From DASZQY01 sp035548515 (GTDB lineage Bacteria > Pseudomonadota > Alphaproteobacteria > Rhizobiales > Kaistiaceae), in assembly GCA_035548515.1 (NCBI GenBank), contig DASZSW010000032.1:62001-126000 (forward strand): a DNA stretch of 64,000 nt, written 5' to 3'. The notes below the pieces were generated by a model, which was given only the letters and a program-made list of their open reading frames with translations, ran no database searches and was not told the DNA's origin. Made by a program: the position numbers and the translations under genes. Shown one piece after another: positions 1 through 8,183 of the stretch (its first letter is position 1; each line of letters begins with the position of its first letter).

Positions 1-181
1 GGGCCTCGACCCGGCGCAGCCGGCCATGAAGGCGATCGGCGTGCGCGAGTTGCTCGCGCACCTTGCCGGCAAGCTTTCGCTGGACGAAGCGGTCGCGGCC
101 ATCAAGACCGAGACGCGGCGCTACGCCAAGCGGCAGATGACGTGGATCCGCAACCAGATGGCCGATTGGCCGCGGCCCTGA
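1..181 (+). CDS. miaA: tRNA dimethylallyltransferase, C-terminal fragment
   Basis: The reading frame is open from base 2 and encodes 59 residues before a TGA stop; the 5' part lies outside the window. The visible end contains GLDPAQPAMKAIGVREL and then TRRYAKRQMTWIRNQ, which match the conserved C-terminal region of MiaA. MiaA transfers a dimethylallyl group to A37 of tRNAs that read UNN codons. The KRQMTWIRNQ segment is a strong family signature. The gene is co-oriented with the ilv genes, but a promoter, a leader peptide and a terminator lie between them, so ilv expression is probably independent. Confidence 0.85.
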   Translation, partial: GLDPAQPAMKAIGVRELLAHLAGKLSLDEAVAAIKTETRRYAKRQMTWIRNQMADWPRP

Positions 182-184
182 CCG

Positions 185-213
185 TTGACGTTTCCCGCTG
201 GTCCGAATACATA
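185..213 (+). promoter_or_regulatory. sigma-70-type promoter of the ilv leader/ilvBN
   Basis: A -35 hexamer TTGACG (185-190) and a -10 hexamer TACATA (208-213) are separated by 17 bases. Seven bases after the -10 box is the A of the ATG of the ilv leader peptide (221), so transcription would be expected to start at or next to that A. No Shine-Dalgarno sequence precedes that ATG, which fits a leaderless transcript. The hexamers are seen in the sequence; the start site is inferred. Confidence 0.6.
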
Positions 214-220
214 GACGGCC

Positions 221-274
221 ATGACGAGCACCATTCTCCTCGTAGGAACGCGCACCAGCCGGGCGGCCCCATAG
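221..274 (+). CDS. ilv leader peptide (17 aa, leaderless)
   Basis: ATG to TAG encodes MTSTILLVGTRTSRAAP. The run Ile-Leu-Leu-Val at residues 5-8 contains all three amino acids made by the pathway encoded just downstream, the hallmark of a branched-chain attenuation leader. The gene ends about 30 bases before an intrinsic terminator and 110 bases before ilvB. There is no recognisable ribosome-binding site, and a good promoter places +1 at the ATG, so translation is probably leaderless. It is too short for standard gene finders. The peptide is read directly; the regulatory role is inferred from its composition and position. Confidence 0.75.
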   Translation: MTSTILLVGTRTSRAAP

Positions 275-305
275 GTCGCCGGAGTTAAGCTGGTGCGCGA
301 AAAAC

Positions 306-327
306 AGGCCCTTCCGGGGCCTTTTTT
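306..327 (+). terminator. intrinsic terminator of the ilv attenuator
   Basis: AGGCCC (306-311) pairs with GGGCCT (317-322) across a five-base loop and runs straight into six T residues (322-327). It lies between the ilv leader peptide and ilvB on the same strand, so it is an attenuator terminator rather than the end of miaA. Confidence 0.8.
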
Positions 328-386
328 ATTGGCCGAAACGGTAACGAAACGGGACTAGAAACGGCGGCAGCCGGGTGGAGCAGACG

Positions 387-2177
387 ATGAAAGCGCAGAG
401 CGGGAAAGCGGCCGGGCAGCGGCAGATGACAGGCGCCGAGATGGTGGTGCAGGCGCTCATCGATCACGGGGTGAAGGACATCTTCGGCTACCCCGGCGGC
501 GCCGTGCTGCCGATCTACGACGAGATCATCCAGCAGGAGAAGGTGCGCCACATCCTGGTGCGCCACGAGCAGGGCGCCGGCCATGCGGCCGAAGGCTATG
601 CCCGCTCCACCGGCAAGCCCGGCGTCGTCCTGGTCACCTCCGGTCCCGGCGCCACCAACATGGTGACGCCGCTCACCGACGCGCTGATGGATTCGATCCC
701 GATCGTCTGCTTCACCGGGCAGGTCGCGACGCATCTGATCGGCAACGACGCTTTCCAGGAAGCCGACACAGTCGGCATCACGCGGCCATGCACCAAGCAC
801 AACTGGCTGGTCCGTGACGTCAACGACCTGGCGCGCATCATTCACGAGGCGTTCTACGTCGCCACCCATGGCCGTCCGGGGCCCGTTCTGGTCGATATCC
901 CCAAGGACGTGCAGTTCGCCACGGGCATGTACACTCCGCCGGAGCACATCGAGCACAAGACGTATCATCCGCGCGTCAAGGGCGACGAGCGTGCCATCCG
1001 GGCCGCGGTCGAGCTGATCGCGAAGGCGAAGCGGCCGATCTTTTACACCGGCGGCGGTGTCATCAACTCCGGCCTGAAAGCGACGGCGTTGCTCCGCGAG
1101 TTCGTGAAGCTCACGGGTTATCCGATCACATCGACCTTGATGGGCCTCGGCGCGTATCCAGCGTCCGATCCGCAATGGCTCGGAATGCTCGGCATGCACG
1201 GCATGTACGAGGCGAACAATGCCATGCACGACTGCGACGTGATGGTGTGCATCGGGGCGCGGTTCGATGACCGCATCACGGGGCGCATCAATGCGTTTTC
1301 GCCGGGCTCGAAGAAGATCCACGTCGATATCGATCCGTCGTCAATCAACAAGAACATCCATGTCGACATCCCGATCATCGGAGATGTCGCGAGCGTGCTG
1401 GAGGACATGCTGGCCGTCTGGAAGCAGATGAAGCCGGCGGTGGACAGGGCGGCGCACAAGGCCTGGTGGGCGCAGATCGACAGGTGGCGCGCGGTGAACT
1501 GCCTGTCCTACAAGGCGAACAGCGACGTGATCATGCCGCAGTACGCCATCGAGCGGCTGTACGCGCTGACCAAGGGCAAGGATACCTACATCACGACCGA
1601 GGTGGGCCAGCACCAGATGTGGGCGGCGCAGTTCTATCGCTTCGACGAGCCCAACCACTGGATGACGTCGGGCGGCCTCGGCACAATGGGCTACGGCCTG
1701 CCGGCGGCGGTCGGCGTGCAGGCGGCGCATCCGAAGTCGCTGGTCATCGACATCGCGGGCGATGCCTCGGTGCTGATGACCATGCAGGAGATGTCGACGG
1801 CCGTGCAGCATGAGCTGCCGGTCAAGATCTTCATCCTCAACAACCAGTACATGGGCATGGTGCGCCAGTGGCAGGAGCTGCTGCACGGCAATCGTCTGTC
1901 GCACTCCTATACCGAGGCGCTGCCCGATTTCGTGAAGCTGGCGGAGGCCTACGGCTGCGTCGGCATCCGCGCGCAGAAGCCTGGCGAGCTGGATGATGCG
2001 ATCCGCGAGATGATCAACGTCAAGAAGCCTGTGCTGTTCGATTGCCGCGTGGCGGCGCTCGCCAACTGCTTCCCGATGATCCCGTCGGGCAAGGCCCACA
2101 ACGAGATGCTGCTCGGCGACGTCAGCGCCGAGGCGATTCAAAAAGCGATCGGCAAGTCCGGAAAGGTGCTGGTGTGA
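387..2177 (+). CDS. ilvB: acetolactate synthase large (catalytic) subunit
   Basis: The 596-residue product is a ThDP-dependent acetohydroxyacid synthase. It condenses two pyruvates, or pyruvate and 2-oxobutyrate, in the first common step of Val/Leu/Ile synthesis. Near the N-terminus it has the family motif FGYPGGAVLPIYD followed by RHEQGAGHAAEGYAR with the catalytic Glu. The GDASVLMTMQEMSTA...NNQYMGMVRQWQ segment in the last third is the ThDP/Mg2+ binding site. I chose ATG 387 because GGTGGAG ends six bases upstream; GTG 375 in the same frame would add four residues. The gene overlaps ilvN by four bases and lies behind the ilv attenuator. ilvI is an equivalent name. Confidence 0.95.
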   Translation: MKAQSGKAAGQRQMTGAEMVVQALIDHGVKDIFGYPGGAVLPIYDEIIQQEKVRHILVRHEQGAGHAAEGYARSTGKPGVVLVTSGPGATNMVTPLTDALMDSIPIVCFTGQVATHLIGNDAFQEADTVGITRPCTKHNWLVRDVNDLARIIHEAFYVATHGRPGPVLVDIPKDVQFATGMYTPPEHIEHKTYHPRVKGDERAIRAAVELIAKAKRPIFYTGGGVINSGLKATALLREFVKLTGYPITSTLMGLGAYPASDPQWLGMLGMHGMYEANNAMHDCDVMVCIGARFDDRITGRINAFSPGSKKIHVDIDPSSINKNIHVDIPIIGDVASVLEDMLAVWKQMKPAVDRAAHKAWWAQIDRWRAVNCLSYKANSDVIMPQYAIERLYALTKGKDTYITTEVGQHQMWAAQFYRFDEPNHWMTSGGLGTMGYGLPAAVGVQAAHPKSLVIDIAGDASVLMTMQEMSTAVQHELPVKIFILNNQYMGMVRQWQELLHGNRLSHSYTEALPDFVKLAEAYGCVGIRAQKPGELDDAIREMINVKKPVLFDCRVAALANCFPMIPSGKAHNEMLLGDVSAEAIQKAIGKSGKVLV

Positions 2178-2767
2178 GCAAGACGACGACGAAAAAGCCG
2201 GCCCAAAAGGCAGCCCCGGCGGCAACGCAGCCGCTCTCCGTCTATTTCATGGAGGAGCGGCACGACCGGAGCGAACGGCACACGCTTTCGGTCGTGGTCG
2301 ACAACGAGCCGGGCGTGTTGGCGCGCGTGATCGGCCTGTTTTCGGGCCGCGGGTACAACATCGAATCGCTCACGGTTTCCGAGACCGAGCATTCCAAGCA
2401 CATCTCCCGCATCACCATCGTCACGACGGGCACGCCGATGGTGCTGACCCAGATCAAGCATCAGCTCGAGCGGCTGGTCCCGGTGCATTCGGTGACGGAC
2501 CTGACGGCCGACGGGCGTCCGCTCGAGCGCGAACTGGCGCTGGTGAAGGTTGCGGGCAGTGGGGCTGCACGGGTGGAGGCGATTCAACTTGCGCGTGCGT
2601 ATGACGCGTCGGTTGTGCATGCCACCGCAAGCCACTTCGTTTTCCAGGTTACAGGCAGTTCCGCCAAGGTCGATGAGTTCATTGCGATCATGGCGCCGCT
2701 TGGCCTGGTGGAGCTCTGCCGCACCGGAATCGCGGCCATCAGCCGGGGTGCGAAAGCGGGGCAGTAG
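2174..2767 (+). CDS. ilvN: acetolactate synthase small (regulatory) subunit
   Basis: A 197-residue ACT-domain protein that binds the large subunit and confers valine feedback inhibition. The GTG start lies within GTGA, overlapping the ilvB stop, so the two are translationally coupled; AAAGGTG precedes it. After a Lys/Ala-rich N-terminal extension of about 25 residues comes the ACT domain, with HTLSVVVDNEPGVLARVIGL and GRGYNIESLTVSETE. The C-terminal domain of the IlvN/IlvH family follows. The N-terminal extension is longer than in E. coli IlvH and seems typical of alphaproteobacteria. ilvH is a synonym. Confidence 0.93.
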   Translation: MSKTTTKKPAQKAAPAATQPLSVYFMEERHDRSERHTLSVVVDNEPGVLARVIGLFSGRGYNIESLTVSETEHSKHISRITIVTTGTPMVLTQIKHQLERLVPVHSVTDLTADGRPLERELALVKVAGSGAARVEAIQLARAYDASVVHATASHFVFQVTGSSAKVDEFIAIMAPLGLVELCRTGIAAISRGAKAGQ

Positions 2768-2920
2768 GCGCGTCATTCCGGCGCGCTTGAATCTCGCTTA
2801 GGCGCTGATAAACAACAATAATACCTCATTGGCCGGAGCGATTGTCGCGGACCCGTTTTGGGCCTCGCGCGGTCCGTTTTCCGTGCCAATATCCGCGCCC
2901 TTCGAGAGGAAAAATCAGGC

Positions 2921-3586
2921 ATGGCGTCGACGCGGCATCTCGGGCTTGGCGTGCTGGAAACGCGCTGGTTCGATGAGCGGCACCACACCGTGCGGCCACT
3001 CTTCGAATTCCTGTCGTACGCGTTGAAGGACCGGCCTGACGCCTTCACCTACGAGCGGTTCGTGGGAGCCGCATCCTTTCGCGATGCCGTGCGTTTCGTT
3101 CTCTCGGGCGGCGACGTCGATTTCCTTTATGTTGCGGCGCATGGTGACTTCGGGAAGATCGAGGCACCCGATGGCTCGGGCCTGTCGCGCACATTTCTGC
3201 GCAACTCGTTCGTCGATGTGAATCGCAGGCGGCGCCGGCTCAAGGGCGTGCTGTTCGGCTCATGCAAATTCGGCGACGAATTCAACCTGCTGGAGATGCT
3301 GCGCCCCGCGAAAATTCGCGGCGAGGAGATCGATAGCCGGCTCATCTGGGTGGGCGGCTACAACGAGGAAATCGATTACACGCGCTCGTCGCTGTTCGAT
3401 ATCGCCTTCTTCGACCTGTTTTTTCGGACGAACGGGGGCGACGAGATCGTGCGGCTGCAAAAGACCATCGAGCTGCTCGACAAGGCCATGCCCGGCGTGG
3501 CCAAAAACCTGTCTTTGCGGGTGGTGGCGCGGCTGCGCAAGGGCCGCTACCGCGACGTGATCAACGACCAGACCCTGATCGACTGA
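2921..3586 (+). CDS. uncharacterised protein, possible caspase-like fold
   Basis: A 221-residue soluble protein without signal peptide or membrane segment. The ATG at 2921 is preceded by GAGAGGAAA. The strand-like segment VDFLYVAAHGD ends in His74-Gly. A second strand-like segment, KGVLFGSCKFGDE, ends in Cys115, 41 residues later. A His-Gly after one hydrophobic strand and a Cys after the next is the arrangement of the catalytic dyad in clan CD (caspase, CHAT, metacaspase) peptidases. I do not recognise the family. The hydrolase idea is inference from this pattern alone, and overall similarity to named peptidases is low. It is co-oriented between ilvN and ilvC but has its own 150-bp upstream gap. 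Confidence 0.7.
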   Translation: MASTRHLGLGVLETRWFDERHHTVRPLFEFLSYALKDRPDAFTYERFVGAASFRDAVRFVLSGGDVDFLYVAAHGDFGKIEAPDGSGLSRTFLRNSFVDVNRRRRRLKGVLFGSCKFGDEFNLLEMLRPAKIRGEEIDSRLIWVGGYNEEIDYTRSSLFDIAFFDLFFRTNGGDEIVRLQKTIELLDKAMPGVAKNLSLRVVARLRKGRYRDVINDQTLID

Positions 3587-3656
3587 ACGGGCTTCTGTCC
3601 GGCCGCCAGCGCTGCTAAAGTTTGGCTATCGGCAGGGGCTTCACAGGGGGTTTTTC

Positions 3657-4280
3657 ATGCGCGTTGCAATTGCCGCAGGGTTGTTGACGCTGGGTTTGGG
3701 AGCAGGCGGAGCATTGGCCTGCGAAGACGGGTCTATCACTCTGCTCGCCGACAAGTTCGACGTGAACTCGCCGGTATGGTCGACCACGGGTGCTGTGACG
3801 TATACGCAGGGCCTGATCGAGATGAAGGTGAAGGCAGGCGTCGCCGACAAGATATTCGCGAGCCCGCTCTATCAGGACGTCGACATGTGCGCGGATATGG
3901 CGGTGACCGCCGGCTCCAACATGCCGTCGATCTATCTCGGGCTAGCGTTCTGGGCGGAGGACAAGGACAACCTCTACACGTTCCAGATCTCGCCATCGGG
4001 TGTTGCCGGCGTCTACCGCCTCAAGGACGGCAAGTGGTCCACCATCGTCGATGACGTGAAGAGCGAGGCGGTGCACCAGGGCCGCGACAAGGACAACACG
4101 CTGCGTATCGTCACCAACGGCAAGGACGCCGTGGCGTACGTCAACGGCGAGAAGGTGGCCGACTTCAGCGGTGAACCGCCGACGCCCGGACAGCATATCG
4201 GCTTTGTCGCTCAGGCGTCCGACCAGTCCACCGCGACCTTCCACTTCGACAACGTCGACGTGACGGCACCCGAGCCGTAG
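3657..4280 (+). CDS. secreted concanavalin-like (family 16-type/DUF1080-like) protein
   Basis: The product has 207 residues. MRVAIAAGLLTLGLGAGGALA is a clear Sec signal peptide, with likely cleavage before CEDG. The mature part alternates beta-strand-like segments: FQISPSGVAGVYRLKDGKW, LRIVTNGKDAVAYVNGEKVADF, then IGFVAQASDQSTATFHFDNVDV. This 'small refractive ligand plus FDNV end' pattern is typical of LamG/DUF1080 jelly-roll domains that bind or hydrolyse carbohydrates. No catalytic residues can be named with confidence. It sits 74 bases before ilvC, which has its own strong ribosome-binding site, so a link to amino acid synthesis is not implied. Confidence 0.75.
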   Translation: MRVAIAAGLLTLGLGAGGALACEDGSITLLADKFDVNSPVWSTTGAVTYTQGLIEMKVKAGVADKIFASPLYQDVDMCADMAVTAGSNMPSIYLGLAFWAEDKDNLYTFQISPSGVAGVYRLKDGKWSTIVDDVKSEAVHQGRDKDNTLRIVTNGKDAVAYVNGEKVADFSGEPPTPGQHIGFVAQASDQSTATFHFDNVDVTAPEP

Positions 4281-4354
4281 CAATTGCGCTTGGCAGCCCC
4301 GCCCGCTAGAACCGCCACGGTTTTTCGGGCTTCGCCTAAGGAAAGAGGGCTGTC

Positions 4355-5374
4355 ATGCGCGTCTATTACGATCGGGATGCCGATCTCAACCTGATCAAGG
4401 CCAAGAAGGTCGCGGTCGTCGGCTACGGCAGCCAGGGCCATGCCCACGCGCTGAACTTGCGCGACTCTGGCGTGAAGGATGTGGTGATCGCACTCCGGCC
4501 GGGTTCGGCTTCCGCCAAGAAGGCGGAGAAGGCCGGGCTCAAGGTGATGAGCGTCGCCGACGCCGCCAAGTGGGCGGACCTGGTGATGATGCTCACGCCG
4601 GACGAGCTGCAGGGCGACATCTACCGCTCCGGCATCGCCGATAACATCCGCGACGGCGCAGCGATCGCATTCGCGCACGGGCTGAACATCCATTTCAACC
4701 TGATCGAGCCGAAGAAAAGCATCGACGTGATCATGATCGCGCCGAAGGGGCCGGGTCACACGGTGCGCGGCGAATACCAGAAGGGCGGCGGCGTGCCGTG
4801 CCTTGTCGCGGTGTCGCAGGACGCCTCGGGCAACGCGATGGAGCTGGCGCTGTCGTACGCCTCGGCGATCGGCGGTGGGCGTTCGGGCATCATCGAGACG
4901 ACGTTCCGCGAGGAATGCGAGACGGATCTGTTTGGCGAGCAGGTGGTGTTGTGTGGCGGCCTGGTGGAACTCATCCGCGGCGGCTTCGAGACGCTGGTCG
5001 AAGCCGGCTACGCGCCGGAGATGGCGTACTTCGAGTGCCTGCACGAGGTGAAGCTGATCGTCGACCTCATCTACGAGGGCGGCATCGCGAACATGAATTA
5101 TTCGATCTCCAACACCGCCGAGTTCGGCGAGTACAAGTCGGGCCCGCGCATCATCACGGGCCAGACCAAGGCCGAGATGAAGAAGGTGCTCCGCGACATC
5201 CAGACCGGCGCGTTCACGTCGGAGTGGATGCGCGAATTCAAGGCCGGGCTGCCGATGTTCAAGGCGACGCGCCGGCTGAACGACGAGCACCCGATCGAGG
5301 AAGTCGGACAGCGGCTGCGCGCCATGATGCCGTGGATCGGCGCGAACAAGCTGGTCGACAAGGAAAAGAACTAG
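4355..5374 (+). CDS. ilvC: ketol-acid reductoisomerase (NADP+)
   Basis: A 339-residue class I (short form) enzyme that isomerises and reduces 2-acetolactate to 2,3-dihydroxyisovalerate, the second step after IlvBN. MRVYYDRDADLNLIKAKKVA is followed by the Rossmann fingerprint GYGSQGHAHALNLRDSG. The Mg2+-binding and catalytic region appears as KGPGHTVRGEY (catalytic His) and ETTFREECETDLFGEQ, and the C-terminal knotted domain is complete. AAGGAAAGAGG precedes the ATG. The stop overlaps the stop of the convergent cyclase gene by three bases. The length is standard for class I KARI. Confidence 0.96.
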   Translation: MRVYYDRDADLNLIKAKKVAVVGYGSQGHAHALNLRDSGVKDVVIALRPGSASAKKAEKAGLKVMSVADAAKWADLVMMLTPDELQGDIYRSGIADNIRDGAAIAFAHGLNIHFNLIEPKKSIDVIMIAPKGPGHTVRGEYQKGGGVPCLVAVSQDASGNAMELALSYASAIGGGRSGIIETTFREECETDLFGEQVVLCGGLVELIRGGFETLVEAGYAPEMAYFECLHEVKLIVDLIYEGGIANMNYSISNTAEFGEYKSGPRIITGQTKAEMKKVLRDIQTGAFTSEWMREFKAGLPMFKATRRLNDEHPIEEVGQRLRAMMPWIGANKLVDKEKN

Positions 5375-7146
5375 CTTTCCGGCAAACCGGCCATTCGCAG
5401 GCCCTCCAGGATGGCGCGCAAACGCGTGCCGTCCTTATCGGCCTGGCCGGCCCTGATACCGCCGAGCGTGACGTCCGGCACCAGCGATCGGAACCGGGCG
5501 AGCCAGCGGCGCGCCTCGTCCATGCGCCCGAGCTGCGCATCGGCGGCAATGAGCATCCAGTACGTGGGATCGTAGTTGGCGTTGATCCCAACCGAAGTCT
5601 CGGCGCGTTCGAGTGCGCCGAGAAAATCGCCTTTGACCATAAGCGCATGCGCCGTTCCCGTAAGGACGATGAAAACCTGCGGGTCCTGAGGGTTGAGACG
5701 GAATACCCGGTCGAAATAGGCGAGAGCGCGATCAACGCTGCCGCATTGCGTATTGCAAACGCCCGCGATGATCACGGCTTCCGCGTCGTTGGGATTGAGC
5801 GTGACTGCACGTTCGACGGTTGCGAGGCCAACCTCGTAGTCACGCATCATCTGTACGAGCGTGTTGCCGCAGCGCGCGAGAACGGTGGCGTTGTCACGCG
5901 CATTGGCGAGAGCATGCCGCACCATCCTGTTGCAAGCGTCCTTATCGTCGTCGGTCAGCGCGGGCCAACCGGTGACGAAACGGTGCTGCAGAATTTCCAC
6001 GCCGAGTGAAAGAATCACGGCGTTGTCAGGATCGAGAGCGAGCGCCTTTTTCACGAGCTCGAAGGCGGCTGCATTTTCCGGCTGCGTCCCGAAGCGCAGC
6101 CGCGGCAGCGCCTGCAGGTAGAAATCATAGGCGGTGAGGCTGCCCGGTCGTTCGCGGTGCGAACGCGCGACTTCGGCGTCGTGGATGCGCGGTTCGACGA
6201 TGGTTGCGACGCTCGCCGTGATGGTGTCCTGAACGTCGAAGACATCCTCGACGCTGCCGTCGAACTTATCCGCCCACAGATGGGCGCCGCTCGCTGCGTC
6301 GATCAGCTGCGCCGTCACCCGAAGCCGTCCGCCTACACGGCGCACGCTGCCCTCCAGCACGTACTGGACGCCGAGATCGCGCGCGACCTGGCGCACGTCC
6401 ACCGCCTTGCCCTTGTAGACGAAGCTCGAGTTGCGGGCGATGACGGCGAACGAGCGGAAGCGGCTCAAAGCCGTGATGATGTCCTCGACGATCCCATCGG
6501 AGAAATACTCCTGTTCAGGGTCGCCGCTCATGTTCTGGAACGGGAGGACGGCGAGCGCCGGTTTCTGGTCCGCCGGCGGTGGTGTCGCCGTCCTGGAGGC
6601 GGGAGCCGGTGCACCGTCGCTCTTGAGCCGGACGTGAAACGCGCGCACCGGCCGGGCGATATTCTTGAGGTTCTGTTCGCCCATGTCTTCGAACGCGACG
6701 TCGACGCGGCCGGCTGCATCTTCCTGCACGCGAGCCGAGACGCAGATGCCGCCCGGTATGGCAATGCTCTCGAGCCGCGCGGCGATGTTCACGCCGTCGC
6801 CAAAGATATCGTCGTCCTGTTCGACGATATCGCCGACATTGATGCCGATGCGGAAGTCGATGCGCGGGCCGGAAGCGGCGGCGTTGCGCTCCGCCATCCC
6901 CGTCTGGACCTCTGCGGCGCACTTCACGGCATCGACGACGCTGGCAAACGTTGCCAGGAGTCCATCGCCGGTGGTCTTGACGATACGGCCGCGGTGTTTC
7001 GCGATCGTCGGGTCGAACAACTCACGCCGGTGCGCGGTGAGACGGGCCAGCGTGCCTTCCTCGTCGGCGCCCATAAGGCGGCTATAGCCGGCAACGTCGG
7101 CGGCAAGCACGGCTGAAAGTCTACGCTCGACGCCTTGGCTGGCCAT
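5371..7146 (-). CDS. class III adenylate/guanylate cyclase with TolB-like and TPR regions
   Basis: The product has 591 residues from the ATG at 7146; an in-frame start 30 codons upstream is possible. Residues 8-180 form a class III nucleotidyl cyclase domain. It has the metal-binding aspartates in LAADVAGYSRLM (Asp17) and KTTGDGLLATF, and the transition-state Asn/Arg in GDGVNIAARLES, so it should be active. The middle, LAVLPFQNMSGDPEQEYFSDGI onward, is the TolB-like domain common to this rhizobial cyclase family. The C-terminal half contains TPR helices. Many Hyphomicrobiales carry numerous paralogues of this architecture. A Crp-type regulator with an intact cyclic-nucleotide cassette is encoded at 12575-13264, but a functional link is only inference. 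Confidence 0.9.
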   Translation of the reverse strand: MASQGVERRLSAVLAADVAGYSRLMGADEEGTLARLTAHRRELFDPTIAKHRGRIVKTTGDGLLATFASVVDAVKCAAEVQTGMAERNAAASGPRIDFRIGINVGDIVEQDDDIFGDGVNIAARLESIAIPGGICVSARVQEDAAGRVDVAFEDMGEQNLKNIARPVRAFHVRLKSDGAPAPASRTATPPPADQKPALAVLPFQNMSGDPEQEYFSDGIVEDIITALSRFRSFAVIARNSSFVYKGKAVDVRQVARDLGVQYVLEGSVRRVGGRLRVTAQLIDAASGAHLWADKFDGSVEDVFDVQDTITASVATIVEPRIHDAEVARSHRERPGSLTAYDFYLQALPRLRFGTQPENAAAFELVKKALALDPDNAVILSLGVEILQHRFVTGWPALTDDDKDACNRMVRHALANARDNATVLARCGNTLVQMMRDYEVGLATVERAVTLNPNDAEAVIIAGVCNTQCGSVDRALAYFDRVFRLNPQDPQVFIVLTGTAHALMVKGDFLGALERAETSVGINANYDPTYWMLIAADAQLGRMDEARRWLARFRSLVPDVTLGGIRAGQADKDGTRLRAILEGLRMAGLPES

Positions 7147-7271
7147 TGTCCGCTGCTTGCGCTGACGAGTCCCGATTGGGCGGCCGCTAGCAACAGGCAA
7201 ATCGTGGTGGAACGCAAGCCTTGCTTGCATCCGCATGTGAAGCGTTCGGCTACGGCGAAGGTGCGGTTAGC

Positions 7272-8045
7272 CTACGCCAGGTCGCCGCCATCGCGGCGAC
7301 GTGGCGCGAGGGTCAGCAGCGGCGTCTCGCTGGCGAGAAAATCGAGGAGCGCCGTCAGGAAAAGGCTTAACCCGATCATTTCCAGGCTCTCTTCGATCGC
7401 CGTACAGATGTCGTAGAGGATCGGACCGCCGTTCGTGGCGGCGACATAGCCCCCGACGAGTTCCATCCCGTATGCGCCACACACGTAGACAAAACCCGCC
7501 GCCATGATGCGCAGGCGCGCCGACTTCGGCAGCCGGAACAGGAACGGCAGGAAGGCCAGCCCGACGATGACCACCGCCGGGCCAACCACGATCACCCAGT
7601 TGAAGGCAAAGATCGGCAGAGGCTGATATGCCCCGAGCAGATCGGGTCCGAGGTTCTCGTGGATCGAGGCGGTCTCGTCGAGCGAGAGATAGAAGAAGAG
7701 CGCTGACAGGCTCCACCACCAGATGCCGGTGACGACGCGGCGGTCGCTGCGATAGACGGCCAGGACAGCAAGCAGGACCGCAGCGCTCCACATCAGCATC
7801 GACGAATACCAGGCGGGGATCGTCATCTCACCGTCGAGGTTGATGAGACGCAGCCAGTCCGGCGCCACGGGGACGATCTGGCTTTCGACGAGAAAGTCGC
7901 GGGCATAACCGAGCAGAAGCACAACCGCCGTCGCAGTCCACAGGGCAACGCGGATGCCGGCAAGGCTGATCGTCGGAGGGTGCGCTGAAGCTGTCGAGGC
8001 GTCATTTGCGCCGGCGTCGAGCCAGCCGGCCGAATTCAAACTCAT
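7272..8045 (-). CDS. multipass membrane protein of unknown function
   Basis: A 257-residue protein with about six or seven hydrophobic segments: ALWTATAVVLLLGYA, MLMWSAAVLLAVLAVY, IWWWSLSALFFYLSL, WVIVVGPAVVIVGLAFLPFLF, MAAGFVYVCGAYGMELVG and MIGLSLFLTALLDFLA. Acidic and His residues recur at membrane boundaries, in SLDETASIHE, GMELVGGY and EESLEMIG. Similar motifs occur in unnamed bacterial membrane proteins and could bind a metal or form a buried active site. The ATG at 8045 starts MSLNSAGW; upstream in-frame codons lack support. No enzymatic family is assigned. The neighbours, a cyclase and secreted BA14K proteins, give no functional clue. Confidence 0.75.
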   Translation of the reverse strand: MSLNSAGWLDAGANDASTASAHPPTISLAGIRVALWTATAVVLLLGYARDFLVESQIVPVAPDWLRLINLDGEMTIPAWYSSMLMWSAAVLLAVLAVYRSDRRVVTGIWWWSLSALFFYLSLDETASIHENLGPDLLGAYQPLPIFAFNWVIVVGPAVVIVGLAFLPFLFRLPKSARLRIMAAGFVYVCGAYGMELVGGYVAATNGGPILYDICTAIEESLEMIGLSLFLTALLDFLASETPLLTLAPRRRDGGDLA

Positions 8046-8126
8046 GTGGTGCCGCCACTGCCTACCGGATGCCGTGATATTCCAGCACAGGGCGCGCCGT
8101 GTCGCCACAACTTGGTTAGACGCCGC

Positions 8127-8164
8127 AAAAAAAGAGCCGCCCCGGGGAGGACGGGGCGGCTCTT
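8127..8164 (-). terminator. intrinsic terminator after the BA14K gene pair
   Basis: AAGAGCCGCCCC (8132-8143) is perfectly complementary to GGGGCGGCTCTT (8153-8164). On the minus strand the hairpin is followed by a U tract from the seven A residues at 8127-8133. It lies just after the stop of the 8184-8507 gene. Confidence 0.85.
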
Positions 8165-8183
8165 GTGTCGTTGCAGGCGTTGG

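Larger units (their letters stand above)
221..327 (+). promoter_or_regulatory. ilv attenuator (leader RNA with alternative hairpins)
   Basis: The arms GCGCACCAGC (250-259) and GCTGGTGCGC (289-298) are perfect 10-bp complements. The 5' arm starts six bases after the Ile-Leu-Leu-Val codons (233-244). A terminator hairpin follows at 306-322. The loop of the first hairpin contains GGCCCC (265-270), which can instead pair with GGGGCC (316-321) and break the terminator. A ribosome stalled at the ILLV codons would cover the 5' arm, prevent the first hairpin and favour antitermination. The complementarities are seen; the switching model is inferred. Confidence 0.65.
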
